Below, in pieces: positions 54,261-63,381 of a stretch of DNA of 64,000 nt. The position numbers were made by a program, and so were the translations under genes. The stretch is from Flavobacterium silvaticum (GTDB lineage Bacteria; Bacteroidota; Bacteroidia; Flavobacteriales; Flavobacteriaceae), in the NCBI RefSeq assembly GCF_012911565.1, contig NZ_JAAMPU010000103.1, positions 124,001 through 188,000 on the forward strand, written 5' to 3'. Under the pieces are notes generated by a model. It worked only from the letters and a program-made list of their open reading frames with translations. It was not told the DNA's origin and did not search any database. Numbering within the stretch: position 1 is the first letter of the stretch; each line of letters begins with the position of its first letter.

Positions 54261-55046
54261 TTATTGCTTAGGCTTAAAATAAGCGGCTGCCTCAGGCCCT
54301 TTTATGATGACAAAGAGAATCACCGATGCGAAAATGGCAATCACAAACAGAATGAACATCGCCACGAACATTAAAAGGACGCGAATGATTATCGACACTA
54401 AACTTTTCTCATAATAAAACTGTTTATAGAACCAGACCATGATTGGTAAAACAACCGTGGAACTTAACATGCTTACTGTCATAAAAGTCTGTACCTCGTG
54501 TCTTGTCAGATACATGACCGGATAGATCACAAGCAATGAGAACAAGGTGTAGAAACAGAGTCCATAGGTGTTCATGATGATGTGCTCGTAATAATTCTGG
54601 CCCCATTTTCGAAACGCAATGGCGGAAAACGCAGAAACGAGTGGAATGAATGCCAACATCATCGCGGAATTATAACTGGACAAAAATGTAATGACATCAT
54701 GGGACACGTTGTCATTTATTTTCATGGCGGCATACACCTCTTTCATGATGTTCTGCAACCCCAGGATTTTATAGGATACGAATGTGGTAATACCGACCAA
54801 TGTAAAAGCCATGAGGATGGGTTTATAATGGTTCACCCGATTCCCGTCTATGAATTCCCGTGCCGTCTTTCCCGGATTGAGCAGGATTTTCTTCACCGAA
54901 TAAAAGAATCCTTTATTGGTGTGTATGACCGAATATTGCAGCTCATCGATCAGATACTTCCGGTCGATGCGTTTGAATTTCTTCTGGCCGCAGTTCGGAC
55001 AAAAATTCGCTACGATGGTTTCTTCACAATTCAGGCACTGGCTCAT
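54261..55046 (-). CDS. DUF3667 membrane protein with zinc-ribbon start
   Basis: A 261-residue protein. It begins CLNCEETIVANFCPNCGQKK, a four-Cys zinc ribbon, followed by RKYLIDELQYSVIHTNKGFF, the core of DUF3667. Residues 85-255 hold five membrane helices. The function is unknown; these proteins are common in Bacteroidota. It starts 11 bases after the small membrane protein gene and ends three bases before the response regulator gene, so it could belong to the same unit as the efflux operon, but it is also found elsewhere without such genes. Confidence 0.8.
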   Translation of the reverse strand: MSQCLNCEETIVANFCPNCGQKKFKRIDRKYLIDELQYSVIHTNKGFFYSVKKILLNPGKTAREFIDGNRVNHYKPILMAFTLVGITTFVSYKILGLQNIMKEVYAAMKINDNVSHDVITFLSSYNSAMMLAFIPLVSAFSAIAFRKWGQNYYEHIIMNTYGLCFYTLFSLLVIYPVMYLTRHEVQTFMTVSMLSSTVVLPIMVWFYKQFYYEKSLVSIIIRVLLMFVAMFILFVIAIFASVILFVIIKGPEAAAYFKPKQ

Positions 55047-55057
55047 TTCGATTTGGA

Positions 55058-55321
55058 TTAGGAGTTGTTTTTTCTTGATTTGAGCTCGGTTTCAACCTGG
55101 CTCATTCGTATCAGTATGGGCATTAAGGTTAAAAACATAGCCGGTATGATGGCCGCCAGGCCGAATTTTCCGCTTTTGGCCATCAGGAAAAGTAAAATGA
55201 CGGCTGCCGAAACCATCACAATCCCCAATCCGATTGCAACGCCTTTGATTTTACTCTTTTCTTTTTCAAGTTCTTCTACAGATAATCCGGATAGTTTGTT
55301 CTTTGTGTTTTCCTCTTTCAT
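55058..55321 (-). CDS. Small two-helix membrane protein
   Basis: An 87-residue protein with a charged helical start (LSGLSVEELEKEKSKIKG), two membrane segments (VAIGLGIVMVSAAVILLFLM and LAAIIPAMFLTLMPILI) and a basic tail ELKSRKNN. Relatives with the same outline are frequent in Flavobacterium; database names such as redox-active disulfide protein do not fit because there is no Cys. Function is unknown. It is upstream of the DUF3667 gene and 61 bases after the trmD stop. Confidence 0.7.
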   Translation of the reverse strand: MKEENTKNKLSGLSVEELEKEKSKIKGVAIGLGIVMVSAAVILLFLMAKSGKFGLAAIIPAMFLTLMPILIRMSQVETELKSRKNNS

Positions 55322-55382
55322 GATGACTAATGTTCGTTTTGTAAATATTCACAAATTTTGAGGCAGAACCAAACTTTGAAGT

Positions 55383-56060
55383 TTAATTTTCCAGTAAATC
55401 CGGCCTTCTGTTTTTGGTGTGTTCATAGGCCATATCCTCGCGCCATTTTTCAATGTTGGCCGCATGTCCGCTCATGAGCACATCCGGCACTTTCCAGCCT
55501 TTGTATTCGCTTGGGCGTGTGTACACAGGCGGTGCGAGTAAATTGTCCTGGAAACTGTCGGTCAATGCTGAGGTTTCGTCTGATAAAACACCCGGAATCA
55601 ATCGGATCAGCGCATCAGACAACACCAAAGCGCCCAATTCACCTCCGCTCAAAACATAATCGCCAATAGAGATTTCCATGGTAATGAAATGATCGCGCAC
55701 GCGTTGGTCGACACCTTTGTAATGTCCGCACAAAATGATGATGTTTTCAAACGACGACATCCGGTTGGCCATTTGCTGGTTCAGGGTTTCCCCGTCCGGC
55801 GTCATGTAGATGATTTCGTCGTAGCCACGCTCCGATTTGAGCTTGGTGATGCAATCGTCAATCGGCTGTATCGTCATGACCATGCCTGCGCCCCCGCCAA
55901 ACTGGTAATCGTCCACACTTTTTTGTTTGTTGAGCGTGTAATCGCGAAGGTTGTGGAAATGTACTTCTACGAGGCCTTTATCAATCGCGCGTTTCATGAT
56001 GGAACCTTCGAACGGGCTGCGCAATAAATCCGGAAGTACGGTGATGATATCGATTCTCAT
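55383..56060 (-). CDS. trmD: tRNA (guanine(37)-N1)-methyltransferase
   Basis: A 225-residue SPOUT methyltransferase that methylates G37 next to the anticodon and prevents frameshifting. [13 protein letters not shown] is the normal start (ATG at 56060); the frame is open 52 codons further but that part is not conserved. The trefoil-knot motifs are [55 protein letters not shown] and [19 protein letters not shown]. In many genomes rplS follows directly; here it lies 10 kb downstream. Confidence 0.97.
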   Translation of the reverse strand: MRIDIITVLPDLLRSPFEGSIMKRAIDKGLVEVHFHNLRDYTLNKQKSVDDYQFGGGAGMVMTIQPIDDCITKLKSERGYDEIIYMTPDGETLNQQMANRMSSFENIIILCGHYKGVDQRVRDHFITMEISIGDYVLSGGELGALVLSDALIRLIPGVLSDETSALTDSFQDNLLAPPVYTRPSEYKGWKVPDVLMSGHAANIEKWREDMAYEHTKNRRPDLLEN

Positions 56061-56152
56061 GGTTGTCGGTTGTGGGAAAATCAGAGCAGCAAATGTACGT
56101 TCGTCACTAAACAATACCAATATCAATACACAATAAATTTCTATATTGCCGC

Positions 56153-57238
56153 ATGAAGCTACTTTTACGCAATCTTTCCGTTTTGGCCTTTTTGTTTTTG
56201 ATTGTTTCCTGTTCAAAGGATGACCATGACGAATATATCGAGCCGGAAGTCATAGATCCGGTGACTGTCGACCTCTCGCTGGTGCCTTATCCGAAACTAT
56301 CCGATTATCATTTTTTTGATGGCGAAATGAATCTGCTGCACCCAAGCGTACGATTGATTCCATACCAACCGTCGAGCCAATTATTTACAGATTACGCTTC
56401 AAAAGCACGTTTTCTGTGGATACCGGAAGGTACATCGGCCCAATATGTCTCCGATTCGGAACCTTTTGAAATGCCGGTCGGTTCCGTCCTGATTAAAAAT
56501 TTCTTTTATTCAGATACACCAAATGGCCGTCAGCTTGTTGAGACCCGATTAATGATACGCAAAGCCGACGGCTGGATTTTCGCCAATTACATCTGGAACG
56601 ACGAGCAGACCGAAGCCTTTTACAGCACAAGCGACGAAATCAAAACCATCACGTTCACCCAGAATTCCACTACACGCACCATAGATTACCGCATTCCGTC
56701 ACAAAACGACTGCGCCACGTGCCACAACCAGAACGAAGTGGCGCGCCCTCTGGGGTTCAAGCCTCAGAACCTCAATAATTTCATCGGATATTATCCGGAT
56801 GACTTCGATAGCAATCAATTGGAATATCTTAGTGGACATGGAATCGCAACGGGTATTCCTTCCAACGTTGTTTCTACAGTAGATTATTCAGATGCTTCGC
56901 AACCGCTCGACCTTCGTGTCCGTTCCTATTTCGACAGCAATTGTGCCCATTGCCACTCAGACGGCGGCACGGCTTCCTATACTGTATTGCGCTTTGGCTT
57001 CAACGTCACTTCCGATCCTTCACAAATGGGTGTCTGTGTCGGTGCCACGCTCGAACCGCCGGGCTTTGATCACGTAAAAATAGTCAATCCGCAAAACGCC
57101 TCAGGTTCTACGTTGCCGTTTATGATGAGCACTGATATTTCGTTTTACATGATGCCTCGTATCGGACGGACCATCGTGCATGAAGAAGCTGTCGAAATGG
57201 TAAATCAGTGGATCAGTTCGCTCCCGGAGTGTGAGTGA
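56153..57238 (+). CDS. SO2930-type diheme cytochrome c lipoprotein
   Basis: A 361-residue lipoprotein; [10 protein letters not shown] is the lipobox with Cys20. Two heme c sites are visible: NDCATCHNQ at Cys187-Cys190-His191 and [10 protein letters not shown] at Cys264-Cys267-His268. The long N-terminal part ([41 protein letters not shown]) matches the SO2930/TIGR03806 family. It should carry electrons at the outer membrane or in the periplasm; its partner is unknown. Divergent from trmD. A second, monoheme cytochrome is 2.2 kb downstream. Confidence 0.88.
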   Translation: MKLLLRNLSVLAFLFLIVSCSKDDHDEYIEPEVIDPVTVDLSLVPYPKLSDYHFFDGEMNLLHPSVRLIPYQPSSQLFTDYASKARFLWIPEGTSAQYVSDSEPFEMPVGSVLIKNFFYSDTPNGRQLVETRLMIRKADGWIFANYIWNDEQTEAFYSTSDEIKTITFTQNSTTRTIDYRIPSQNDCATCHNQNEVARPLGFKPQNLNNFIGYYPDDFDSNQLEYLSGHGIATGIPSNVVSTVDYSDASQPLDLRVRSYFDSNCAHCHSDGGTASYTVLRFGFNVTSDPSQMGVCVGATLEPPGFDHVKIVNPQNASGSTLPFMMSTDISFYMMPRIGRTIVHEEAVEMVNQWISSLPECE

Positions 57239-57252
57239 GTGGGTAGAAGGGT

Positions 57253-57297
57253 AGAAGCAAGAGGCAATTTTCCTGTCTAATCTTGCCTCTTGCTTCT
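57253..57297. terminator. Perfect 14-base hairpin between convergent genes
   Basis: AGAAGCAAGAGGCA and TGCCTCTTGCTTCT are exact reverse complements around a 17-base loop. It lies between the stops of the cytochrome gene and the gene at 57301. No T-run follows, so it may act as a transcript-end stabiliser as much as a terminator. Confidence 0.7.
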
Positions 57298-57300
57298 GTC

Positions 57301-58155
57301 TCATTTCAACTCTTCGACAATCGCCCGAACCGCTTTTGGGTTGTATTGTCCTTCCTGGTCGCAGTTGATTGTGGCTTCCGGTTTTATATCGGCAACGAAC
57401 AAATTGAAATCCTTGCAGTCGCGGAAAATATTGAATTCCTTTTTCGCGATATCCCAAACAATCCCTTTGGCAGAATTGACGACACTGGTAGGAACGCCTC
57501 CGTTGACGGCCAATGCCTTGACCCACAAATTGCCAAGATCGGTCTCCATGTAAAATAAATGTTCGCCTCCGAGTAAAACTTTGGTGAATGAATTCGGGAA
57601 GTCGCTGTCCTGCGATCGGTCTTTTTTGTTGCGGTTGTCCAGAATTGCATCTACTTGGAAATACAGGTTTTTCCTGTAAAATATCGCAAAGGTATTCTTT
57701 ACTTTTTTATCCGATTCCACATAATAGAACATCACCTGTTGTTCGTCCGGAGCGAATTCCTTTTCAAAACCGGTTAGTGTAAATGGTAAAACAGCTTCAG
57801 TCTTTGACGGTTTATGATTGAGGAAATCTTCTTTGGTCATGTAAATTCCATCGGGATAACCGGAAATTATGGGTTCCGGCTTTTTGGTTTCGGTCGGTTT
57901 TTTCTCGGGTTTGGTTCCGTAGACTACGGTTCCTTCGGCATCTTCGATATACTTTATCGAATTGAGCAGGTATTGGAATTCCGATTTGGTTTCAAGATCA
58001 AAAAAAGTCACTTCCTGATCCTTGATCCTGAGGTTTGAAAATGAAAATTTCTGATTGGCGGTGTTCATCAATTTGCCTTTGCTGACAAAGTTTGGCTGAG
58101 CCGGGATTCCGATTGGGATAATAAATAGAAGTAGCAGCAAAAGTTTTTTTTTCAT
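57301..58155 (-). CDS. Secreted protein of unknown function
   Basis: A 284-residue exported protein. The signal peptide ends IPIGIPAQ. Residues 30-70 ([20 protein letters not shown]) form a small beta domain, residues 80-100 a Lys/Pro-rich linker ([14 protein letters not shown]), and residues 100-284 a second domain beginning [20 protein letters not shown] and containing [13 protein letters not shown] and [10 protein letters not shown]. The GIYxTKEDFLN motif recurs in Flavobacterium proteins of unknown role. No catalytic motif is seen. Confidence 0.68.
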   Translation of the reverse strand: MKKKLLLLLLFIIPIGIPAQPNFVSKGKLMNTANQKFSFSNLRIKDQEVTFFDLETKSEFQYLLNSIKYIEDAEGTVVYGTKPEKKPTETKKPEPIISGYPDGIYMTKEDFLNHKPSKTEAVLPFTLTGFEKEFAPDEQQVMFYYVESDKKVKNTFAIFYRKNLYFQVDAILDNRNKKDRSQDSDFPNSFTKVLLGGEHLFYMETDLGNLWVKALAVNGGVPTSVVNSAKGIVWDIAKKEFNIFRDCKDFNLFVADIKPEATINCDQEGQYNPKAVRAIVEELK

Positions 58156-58207
58156 ACCTAAATCTTCAAGAAATCACAAATTCAGGCAGCCGCAATTTAT
58201 ATATCGC

Positions 58208-58215
58208 TAAATTTG
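58208..58215 (+). promoter_or_regulatory. Candidate -7 box of the immunophilin gene
   Basis: TAAATTTG, an exact match to TAnnTTTG, 24 bases before the ATG at 58239. No TTG at proper spacing. Confidence 0.45.
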
Positions 58216-58238
58216 CCATTCATTTAAAACCGAAAGAT

Positions 58239-59171
58239 ATGCAAAACGGACTATACGCCAAATTCCATACTCCAAAAGGCGAAATCCTGATCAAACTGAC
58301 ACCTGAACTCACTCCCGGAACCGTAGGCAATTTTGTCGCGCTCGCCGAAGGGAACCTCGAAAATAAAGCAAAACCGCAAGGCAAGCCGTATTACGACGGA
58401 CTCAAATTCCACCGCGTGATTCCGGATTTCATGATCCAGGGAGGCGACCCGAACGGAACGGGATCAGGCGGACCGGGTTATCAGTTCGATGATGAATTCC
58501 ATCAGGATTTGCGTCATGACGCGCCAGGTGTTTTAAGTATGGCCAACGCAGGTCCGGGAAGCAATGGTTCCCAGTTTTTCATTACGCATGTGGCAACGCC
58601 GTGGCTTGATGACAAGCATACCGTGTTTGGAAAAGTGGTCGAAGGCCAGGATGTTGTCGATGCCATTGCGCAGGGTGACACTATGGATAAGGTAGAAATC
58701 ATCCGTGTTGGTGAAGAGGCTGAAAAATGGAATGCCGTAGAAGCGTTCCGTGTATTCGAAGGTTCACGTGCACAGCGTGAAGCCGTAGAGAAAGCGGCAT
58801 CTGAAGCAAAAATGGAAGCACTTGCCGCTGGTTTTGAAAAGACGGAAAGCGGTCTTCGTTATAAAATCATCCAGAAAGGGAACGGTAAAAAAGCCGAAAA
58901 TAACCGAATCGTTTCCGTTCATTATTCAGGGTCGCTTGAAAACGGAAAAGTATTCGATTCCTCATACAATCGTAAAAAGCCAATCGAGTTTCCGCTCGGC
59001 CAAGGTAACGTAATCGAAGGTTGGGATGAAGGCATCGCTTTGTTGCAGGTTGGTGATAAAGCGCGTTTCGTTATCCCGCCGTACTTGGGTTATGGGGAAC
59101 GCGGTGCCGGTGGTGTCATTCCTCCGAATGCGGTTCTGGTGTTCGATGTGGAGCTGATGGACGTCAAATAA
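58239..59171 (+). CDS. Dual-family immunophilin: cyclophilin fused to FKBP
   Basis: A 310-residue peptidyl-prolyl isomerase with two unrelated catalytic domains. Residues 5-165 form a cyclophilin ([46 protein letters not shown]). A charged helix ([20 protein letters not shown]) links it to an FKBP domain at 205-310 ([59 protein letters not shown]). There is no signal peptide, so it acts in the cytoplasm. Cyclophilin-FKBP fusions are known from few lineages, including flavobacteria. Active-site residues of both domains look intact. Confidence 0.93.
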   Translation: MQNGLYAKFHTPKGEILIKLTPELTPGTVGNFVALAEGNLENKAKPQGKPYYDGLKFHRVIPDFMIQGGDPNGTGSGGPGYQFDDEFHQDLRHDAPGVLSMANAGPGSNGSQFFITHVATPWLDDKHTVFGKVVEGQDVVDAIAQGDTMDKVEIIRVGEEAEKWNAVEAFRVFEGSRAQREAVEKAASEAKMEALAAGFEKTESGLRYKIIQKGNGKKAENNRIVSVHYSGSLENGKVFDSSYNRKKPIEFPLGQGNVIEGWDEGIALLQVGDKARFVIPPYLGYGERGAGGVIPPNAVLVFDVELMDVK

Positions 59172-59184
59172 GTTAACAGATAAC

Positions 59185-59220
59185 AATTAACAGTTAACGG
59201 ATAACAATTAACTGTTAATT
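59185..59220 (+). repeat. 13-base perfect inverted repeat AATTAACAGTTAA/TTAACTGTTAATT
   Basis: Hairpin 13 bases after the immunophilin stop, in a stretch of AACAATTAACAG units; further GTTAACTGTTAAC copies follow at 59321-59334. Possibly a weak terminator. Confidence 0.55.
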
Positions 59221-59337
59221 TTGATGCAGTTTTTGATTTCAAAATCAGTATTCTATACATTCACCTGTGTCCAAATAAACGGTTGGTTTTCTCTGGATTG
59301 TCAACCGTTAACCATTACTTGTTAACTGTTAACTCAC

Positions 59338-59362
59338 AAGCATCTTTCGGGATGCTTTTTTG
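59338..59362 (+). terminator. Hairpin terminator
   Basis: AAGCATC, loop TTTCGG, GATGCTT, then TTTT. It closes the immunophilin transcript about 170 bases after its stop. Confidence 0.82.
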
Positions 59363-59368
59363 TGTCTG

Positions 59369-59394
59369 TTGTTTTTGGAAATCCGTTATATTTG
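59369..59394 (+). promoter_or_regulatory. Candidate promoter of the monoheme cytochrome gene
   Basis: TTG (59369-59371), 15 bases, TATATTTG (59387-59394). The -7 element is exact; the spacer is slightly short. The leader would be only about 10 bases. Confidence 0.45.
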
Positions 59395-59410
59395 ATTCAA
59401 ATCCAAACCA

Positions 59411-59758
59411 ATGAAGCGAATAGTATTTTCTATAGCAGTCGTTTGCCTGCTTTTTTCATGTGCCTCTAAAAACGTCGTATCGGCTACGTCACAACCCGCG
59501 GAACCGGAAACACCAAAGCCGGAAGTGGTTGAAGCTACAGTCCCGCCAACCGCAGCAGCCACCAATGCCATGACTGAAAGCATGTTCAAAGGCAAAGCCA
59601 TCTTCGATGCGAAATGTGCCAATTGTCATGGATTATATCAACCCAAAGATTTTTCAAAAGAAGATTGGATTCCCATTCTTAAGCGTATGCAACATAAGGC
59701 CAAAATAGAAGATGCCGATATGGCTTTGGTCAATGATTATGTTTTGAACAGCATATAA
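59411..59758 (+). CDS. Monoheme cytochrome c lipoprotein
   Basis: A 115-residue lipoprotein: AVVCLLFSCASK has the lipobox with Cys17. A Pro/Ala/Glu-rich spacer (residues 25-52) extends the domain from the membrane. FDAKCANCHGLYQPKDF binds heme c through Cys69, Cys72 and His73, and LKRMQHKAKI supplies the probable Met ligand. It is a small class I cytochrome that can pass electrons in the periplasm. It is four bases before the DUF4328 gene, so the two are co-transcribed. Confidence 0.88.
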   Translation: MKRIVFSIAVVCLLFSCASKNVVSATSQPAEPETPKPEVVEATVPPTAAATNAMTESMFKGKAIFDAKCANCHGLYQPKDFSKEDWIPILKRMQHKAKIEDADMALVNDYVLNSI

Positions 59759-59762
59759 TATA

Positions 59763-60479
59763 ATGGAAATCAGGCCGAATACAGAAAGGGCGCGAATTGC
59801 CATCATTATGGTCTGGATTGTACTTACAGTCCAGATGGCATCCTTGGTTTCGGCATATTTTCAATACAGGTTATTGATCAATTTGCAGGACAGCAACTAT
59901 GTTTCGCCTGACGAACTCAGCATGAACGACCTGCGTGAAAGGCTGATTGCCGTTGTCTTTTTAATCCTTTATCTTGTTTCCGGCATCACGTTTATCCGGT
60001 GGTTCAGAAGGGCATATTTTAATCTTGGGCAACGCGTTACCGTATTGGAGTATTCCGATGGTTGGGCTGCGGGAAGTTGGTTTGTCCCGGTTTTGAACTT
60101 CTTCAGGCCTTTTCAAATGATGCGGGAAATGTATCAGGAAACCATCGATATCTTTTTAAATAACAAACAGCTCAAAGAAGTAAAACTTTCAACTGCTTTT
60201 TTAGGCTGGTGGTGGTTTTTCTGGATACTCAATACCATACTTTCCCAAGTCGCGAATCGTACTGCTTTATCGGCGAATACCGTAGAAGAATTCATTTTTT
60301 CAACCAAAGCAGATATGATTTCAGACATTTTTATGATTCCGTTATCGATTCTTGCAGTCAAAGTCATTTCAGATTATTCAGAAGCCGAAGAGTTACTGCT
60401 GCATTTGGATCAGGAAGACGCCCGACAGGAATTCATAACAGAAACCATAGCCATTTCCGATTCATCGGGACAACCATAG
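59763..60479 (+). CDS. DUF4328 membrane protein
   Basis: A 238-residue protein with four membrane helices (IAIIMVWIVLTVQMASLVSA, LIAVVFLILYLVSGITFI, LGWWWFFWILNTILSQVA, MIPLSILAVKVISDY). The loops carry FIRWFRRAYFNLGQRV and YSDGWAAGSWFVPVLNFFRP, the signature of DUF4328. Function is unknown. It follows the monoheme cytochrome gene closely and is ended by a strong terminator shared with glgC. Confidence 0.83.
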   Translation: MEIRPNTERARIAIIMVWIVLTVQMASLVSAYFQYRLLINLQDSNYVSPDELSMNDLRERLIAVVFLILYLVSGITFIRWFRRAYFNLGQRVTVLEYSDGWAAGSWFVPVLNFFRPFQMMREMYQETIDIFLNNKQLKEVKLSTAFLGWWWFFWILNTILSQVANRTALSANTVEEFIFSTKADMISDIFMIPLSILAVKVISDYSEAEELLLHLDQEDARQEFITETIAISDSSGQP

Positions 60480-60500
60480 CCCGAATCCATATAAAAAGAA

Positions 60501-60527
60501 AAAGCGCCGGATTAGAGGCGCTTTTTT
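60501..60527. terminator. Bidirectional terminator
   Basis: AAAGCGCC, loop GGATTAGA, GGCGCTTT, with T-runs on both strands. It serves the DUF4328 gene and the convergent glgC. Confidence 0.88.
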
Positions 60528-60544
60528 CATAGGATGAATTATTG

Positions 60545-61837
60545 TCAGATTGCTTCGGTAGTATCGCCAACCCGGAATCCGTCCGGAACCGCGGCATTCT
60601 TCTTGACTACGATGATGCCATCTTTGACCGTGTATAATTCGTGATCCGAATCCGCGAGATGCGAGCCTCCGTTTAAGTATACGTCGTTCCCGATGCGGCA
60701 ATTCTTGTCTACTATGGTGTTGTTCAGATAACAGCGCTCCCCAATCCCAATATTGATGAGCCTGTGTTCGAGATTTTCGTAGATTTCCTTTAGGTTCTGA
60801 TAGTGATCGCTACCCATGACATAGGAGTTATGGATTTCGGTGTCTTTCCCAATTCTCGTCCTGATCCCGATTACCGAACGGTCAATCGTACAGCCATGCA
60901 AAATACAGCCTTCGGCGATCATGCCTTTACGGATTTTCGATTCCCCGATTATCTTGGTCGGTGGCAGGATACGCGCCCTGGTGTAAATCCGGTTGGCGTT
61001 GTCGAATAGATTGAATTGCGGAATTTCGTCGGTGAGTTCGAGGTTAGCCTCAAAGAACGAATCGATATTACCGATGTCCGTCCAATAGCCTTCGTACTGG
61101 AAGCTTCTCATTTTGTGCTTCCCGACAGACTGTGGCATGATTTCCTTTCCAAAATCTGTAGTGGATTGATCCGACATCAGCTTTACGAGAAGGTCGCGAT
61201 TGAACACATAAATTCCCATAGATGCCAGATAATGTTTGCCTTGTGCCTGCATTTCTTCGCTTACGGGCGATGTCCATTCGTGCAATACATCTGGCTTTGG
61301 TTTTTCGATGAAGGCCGTGACTACATCGTCGGCATCGGTTTTCATGATACCGAAGCCCGGTGCGTCCTTGGAATTCACCGGAAGTGTCGCAATCGAAATC
61401 TCGGCCCCGCTTTCCTCGTGTTTTTTGATCATTTCATTAAAATCCATCTGATACAACTGATCGCCCGAAAGAATCAGTGCATATTCGAATTCATGGTTGA
61501 GGAAATGGTTCATGCACTGTCGGACGGCATCGGCTGTTCCCTGGAACCAGCCCGCGTTTTCAGGCGTCTGTTCCGCGGCCAGGATATCGACAAAAGCCGT
61601 ACTGAACGAACTGAAATGATACGTGTTCTTAATATGTTGGTTCAACGATGCCGAATTGAACTGCGTCAATACGAAAATGCGCTTGATGTCGCTGTTGATG
61701 CAATTCGAGATCGGAATATCGACCAAACGATATTTTCCCGCAATGGGAACCGCCGGTTTGGATCGGCTGTTTGTCAAAGGTGCCAGGCGCGAGCCTTGTC
61801 CGCCACCAAGTATGATGGCAAGCGATTTATTTCTCAT
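60545..61837 (-). CDS. glgC: Glucose-1-phosphate adenylyltransferase
   Basis: A 430-residue enzyme making ADP-glucose from ATP and glucose-1-phosphate, the committed step of glycogen synthesis. LAIILGGGQGSRLAPLTNSR is the nucleotidyl-transferase loop, SKPAVPIAGKYRLVDIPISN the allosteric/catalytic segment, LILSGDQLYQMD the metal site, VTAFIEKPKPD and EGYWTDIGNIDSFFEANLEL later motifs; the C-terminal third is a left-handed beta-helix. The start at 61837 (MRNKSLAIILGGG) is chosen; an open frame 20 codons longer overlaps glgA. Its ATG overlaps the glgA stop by four bases (ATGA), so translation is coupled. Confidence 0.96.
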   Translation of the reverse strand: MRNKSLAIILGGGQGSRLAPLTNSRSKPAVPIAGKYRLVDIPISNCINSDIKRIFVLTQFNSASLNQHIKNTYHFSSFSTAFVDILAAEQTPENAGWFQGTADAVRQCMNHFLNHEFEYALILSGDQLYQMDFNEMIKKHEESGAEISIATLPVNSKDAPGFGIMKTDADDVVTAFIEKPKPDVLHEWTSPVSEEMQAQGKHYLASMGIYVFNRDLLVKLMSDQSTTDFGKEIMPQSVGKHKMRSFQYEGYWTDIGNIDSFFEANLELTDEIPQFNLFDNANRIYTRARILPPTKIIGESKIRKGMIAEGCILHGCTIDRSVIGIRTRIGKDTEIHNSYVMGSDHYQNLKEIYENLEHRLINIGIGERCYLNNTIVDKNCRIGNDVYLNGGSHLADSDHELYTVKDGIIVVKKNAAVPDGFRVGDTTEAI

Positions 61838-63258
61838 GATATTAGGGTAGCTACTGATTGATAAAGTTCTGTGTATTGTCCGGCGACCGAATCCCACGAG
61901 TGGTCTATGGCCATGCCTTGTTTGCGGATTGCCTTGAGTTTGGCCGAGTCTTCGAATAACCCGATGGCTCGTTGCATGGAAGCGACAATGTCATCTGAAG
62001 ACGTCTGTTGGTGGCAGATTCCGGGGCCGCCGTCGCCCATGTCTATTACGGTGTCTTTAAGGCCGCCTGTACGTCTCACTACCGGCACCGTTCCGTAACG
62101 CAAGGCATACATCTGGTTCAGGCCGCATGGCTCGACACGCGATGGCATCAGCAAAAAATCTGAGGCTGCATACACACGATGCGCGAGTTCCTCATTGTAT
62201 CCGATATAGTAATTGTAATTGTTGCGGTAGAAATGACCAATGGCACGCAGGCGTTCTTCGGTCTCGGGGTCGCCCGATCCAAGGATCAGGATGCTGCATT
62301 TTCCTGTATCGCCGGAAAGTGCGCGACGGATGACTTCCGGGAATAATTCAGCGCCTTTTTCATAGACAAGCCGGCCGATGAAAGAGAACAAAGGAAGGTT
62401 TTCATCCAGATTGAATTCGGCGCACAGCTCTTGTTTGTTTTTTAGCTTTCCGGCTTCCGAAGTTTTTATGTCGTAGTTGTTTTTGATCAGGTTGTCGGTC
62501 TTCGGATTCCAGAATTCGGCATCGATGCCATTGAGGATTCCGACAGATTTCACGCGCTCGTACCGCAACAGGTTTTCGAGCCCGTTTGCCTTTTGTGACA
62601 TCTCGTCAAGATAACTCGGGGAAACCGTCGTGACTTTCCACACACATTTTATAGCCGATGCAAGCGGATTGATCAGGCCGTTCCATTCGAGATAGCCGCC
62701 GTTCACCGCATTGAAATCCGGCAGGTAGTGCATTTTGTCGAACCCGAACCAGCCTTGGTATTGGGCATTGTGGATCGTAAGGACTGTAGGAATGCGGTTG
62801 AAATGCTGGAAATCGAAACAATGCTGCATCATAAACGGAACCAGCCCGGTGTGGTGGTCGTGGCAATGCACAACATCCGGTCGCGCCCCGGTTTTGGTCA
62901 GCCAGTCGAGGAAAGCAATCTGGAACGTGGTGAACCGTTCGGTATCGTCCTCATAACCATAAATCCCGGATCTGTCGAACAATTGCGGAATCCGGATCAG
63001 GTATAATTCAAAGCCCAGTGAATTGGCACTTTCACGTTCCACGGAATAATGAAAATGGAACGGCCCGAGACGTACTTCACCTTCAAATTCCTTTACAAAA
63101 TCAGACGTAAGGTTGAACTTGGTATCGTATCCCGGAATCACCACTTTGGCATCTTGTCCGGCGCGGTTGAGGTATTTTGGAAGTGCGCCGACAACATCGG
63201 CAAGCCCACCCACTTTGGCTGCGGGAAAGCATTCGGCACTTATATGGTAAATGGTCAT
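61834..63258 (-). CDS. glgA: Glycogen synthase (ADP-glucose type)
   Basis: A 474-residue GT5 glycosyltransferase that extends alpha-1,4-glucan chains with ADP-glucose. It begins TIYHISAECFPAAKVGGLAD with the KVGGL ADP-binding motif, and has HNAQYQGWFG, FSFIGRLVYEKGAELFPEVI and PSRVEPCGLNQMYALRYGTV with the catalytic E-x7-E region, then VRRTGGLKDTVID. The product and GlgC form a two-gene operon; no branching enzyme gene is within the window. Confidence 0.96.
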   Translation of the reverse strand: MTIYHISAECFPAAKVGGLADVVGALPKYLNRAGQDAKVVIPGYDTKFNLTSDFVKEFEGEVRLGPFHFHYSVERESANSLGFELYLIRIPQLFDRSGIYGYEDDTERFTTFQIAFLDWLTKTGARPDVVHCHDHHTGLVPFMMQHCFDFQHFNRIPTVLTIHNAQYQGWFGFDKMHYLPDFNAVNGGYLEWNGLINPLASAIKCVWKVTTVSPSYLDEMSQKANGLENLLRYERVKSVGILNGIDAEFWNPKTDNLIKNNYDIKTSEAGKLKNKQELCAEFNLDENLPLFSFIGRLVYEKGAELFPEVIRRALSGDTGKCSILILGSGDPETEERLRAIGHFYRNNYNYYIGYNEELAHRVYAASDFLLMPSRVEPCGLNQMYALRYGTVPVVRRTGGLKDTVIDMGDGGPGICHQQTSSDDIVASMQRAIGLFEDSAKLKAIRKQGMAIDHSWDSVAGQYTELYQSVATLIS

Positions 63259-63381
63259 TTTTTTGTTTTGGTTGACACTTCCAATTTACAACATTTATGA
63301 ATGTCAGACTAACAAAATCAGCAGTACCGCAAAAAGAATTACCATTTAATAATAATTTGTCAAAAATGACCGGTTTATCTG

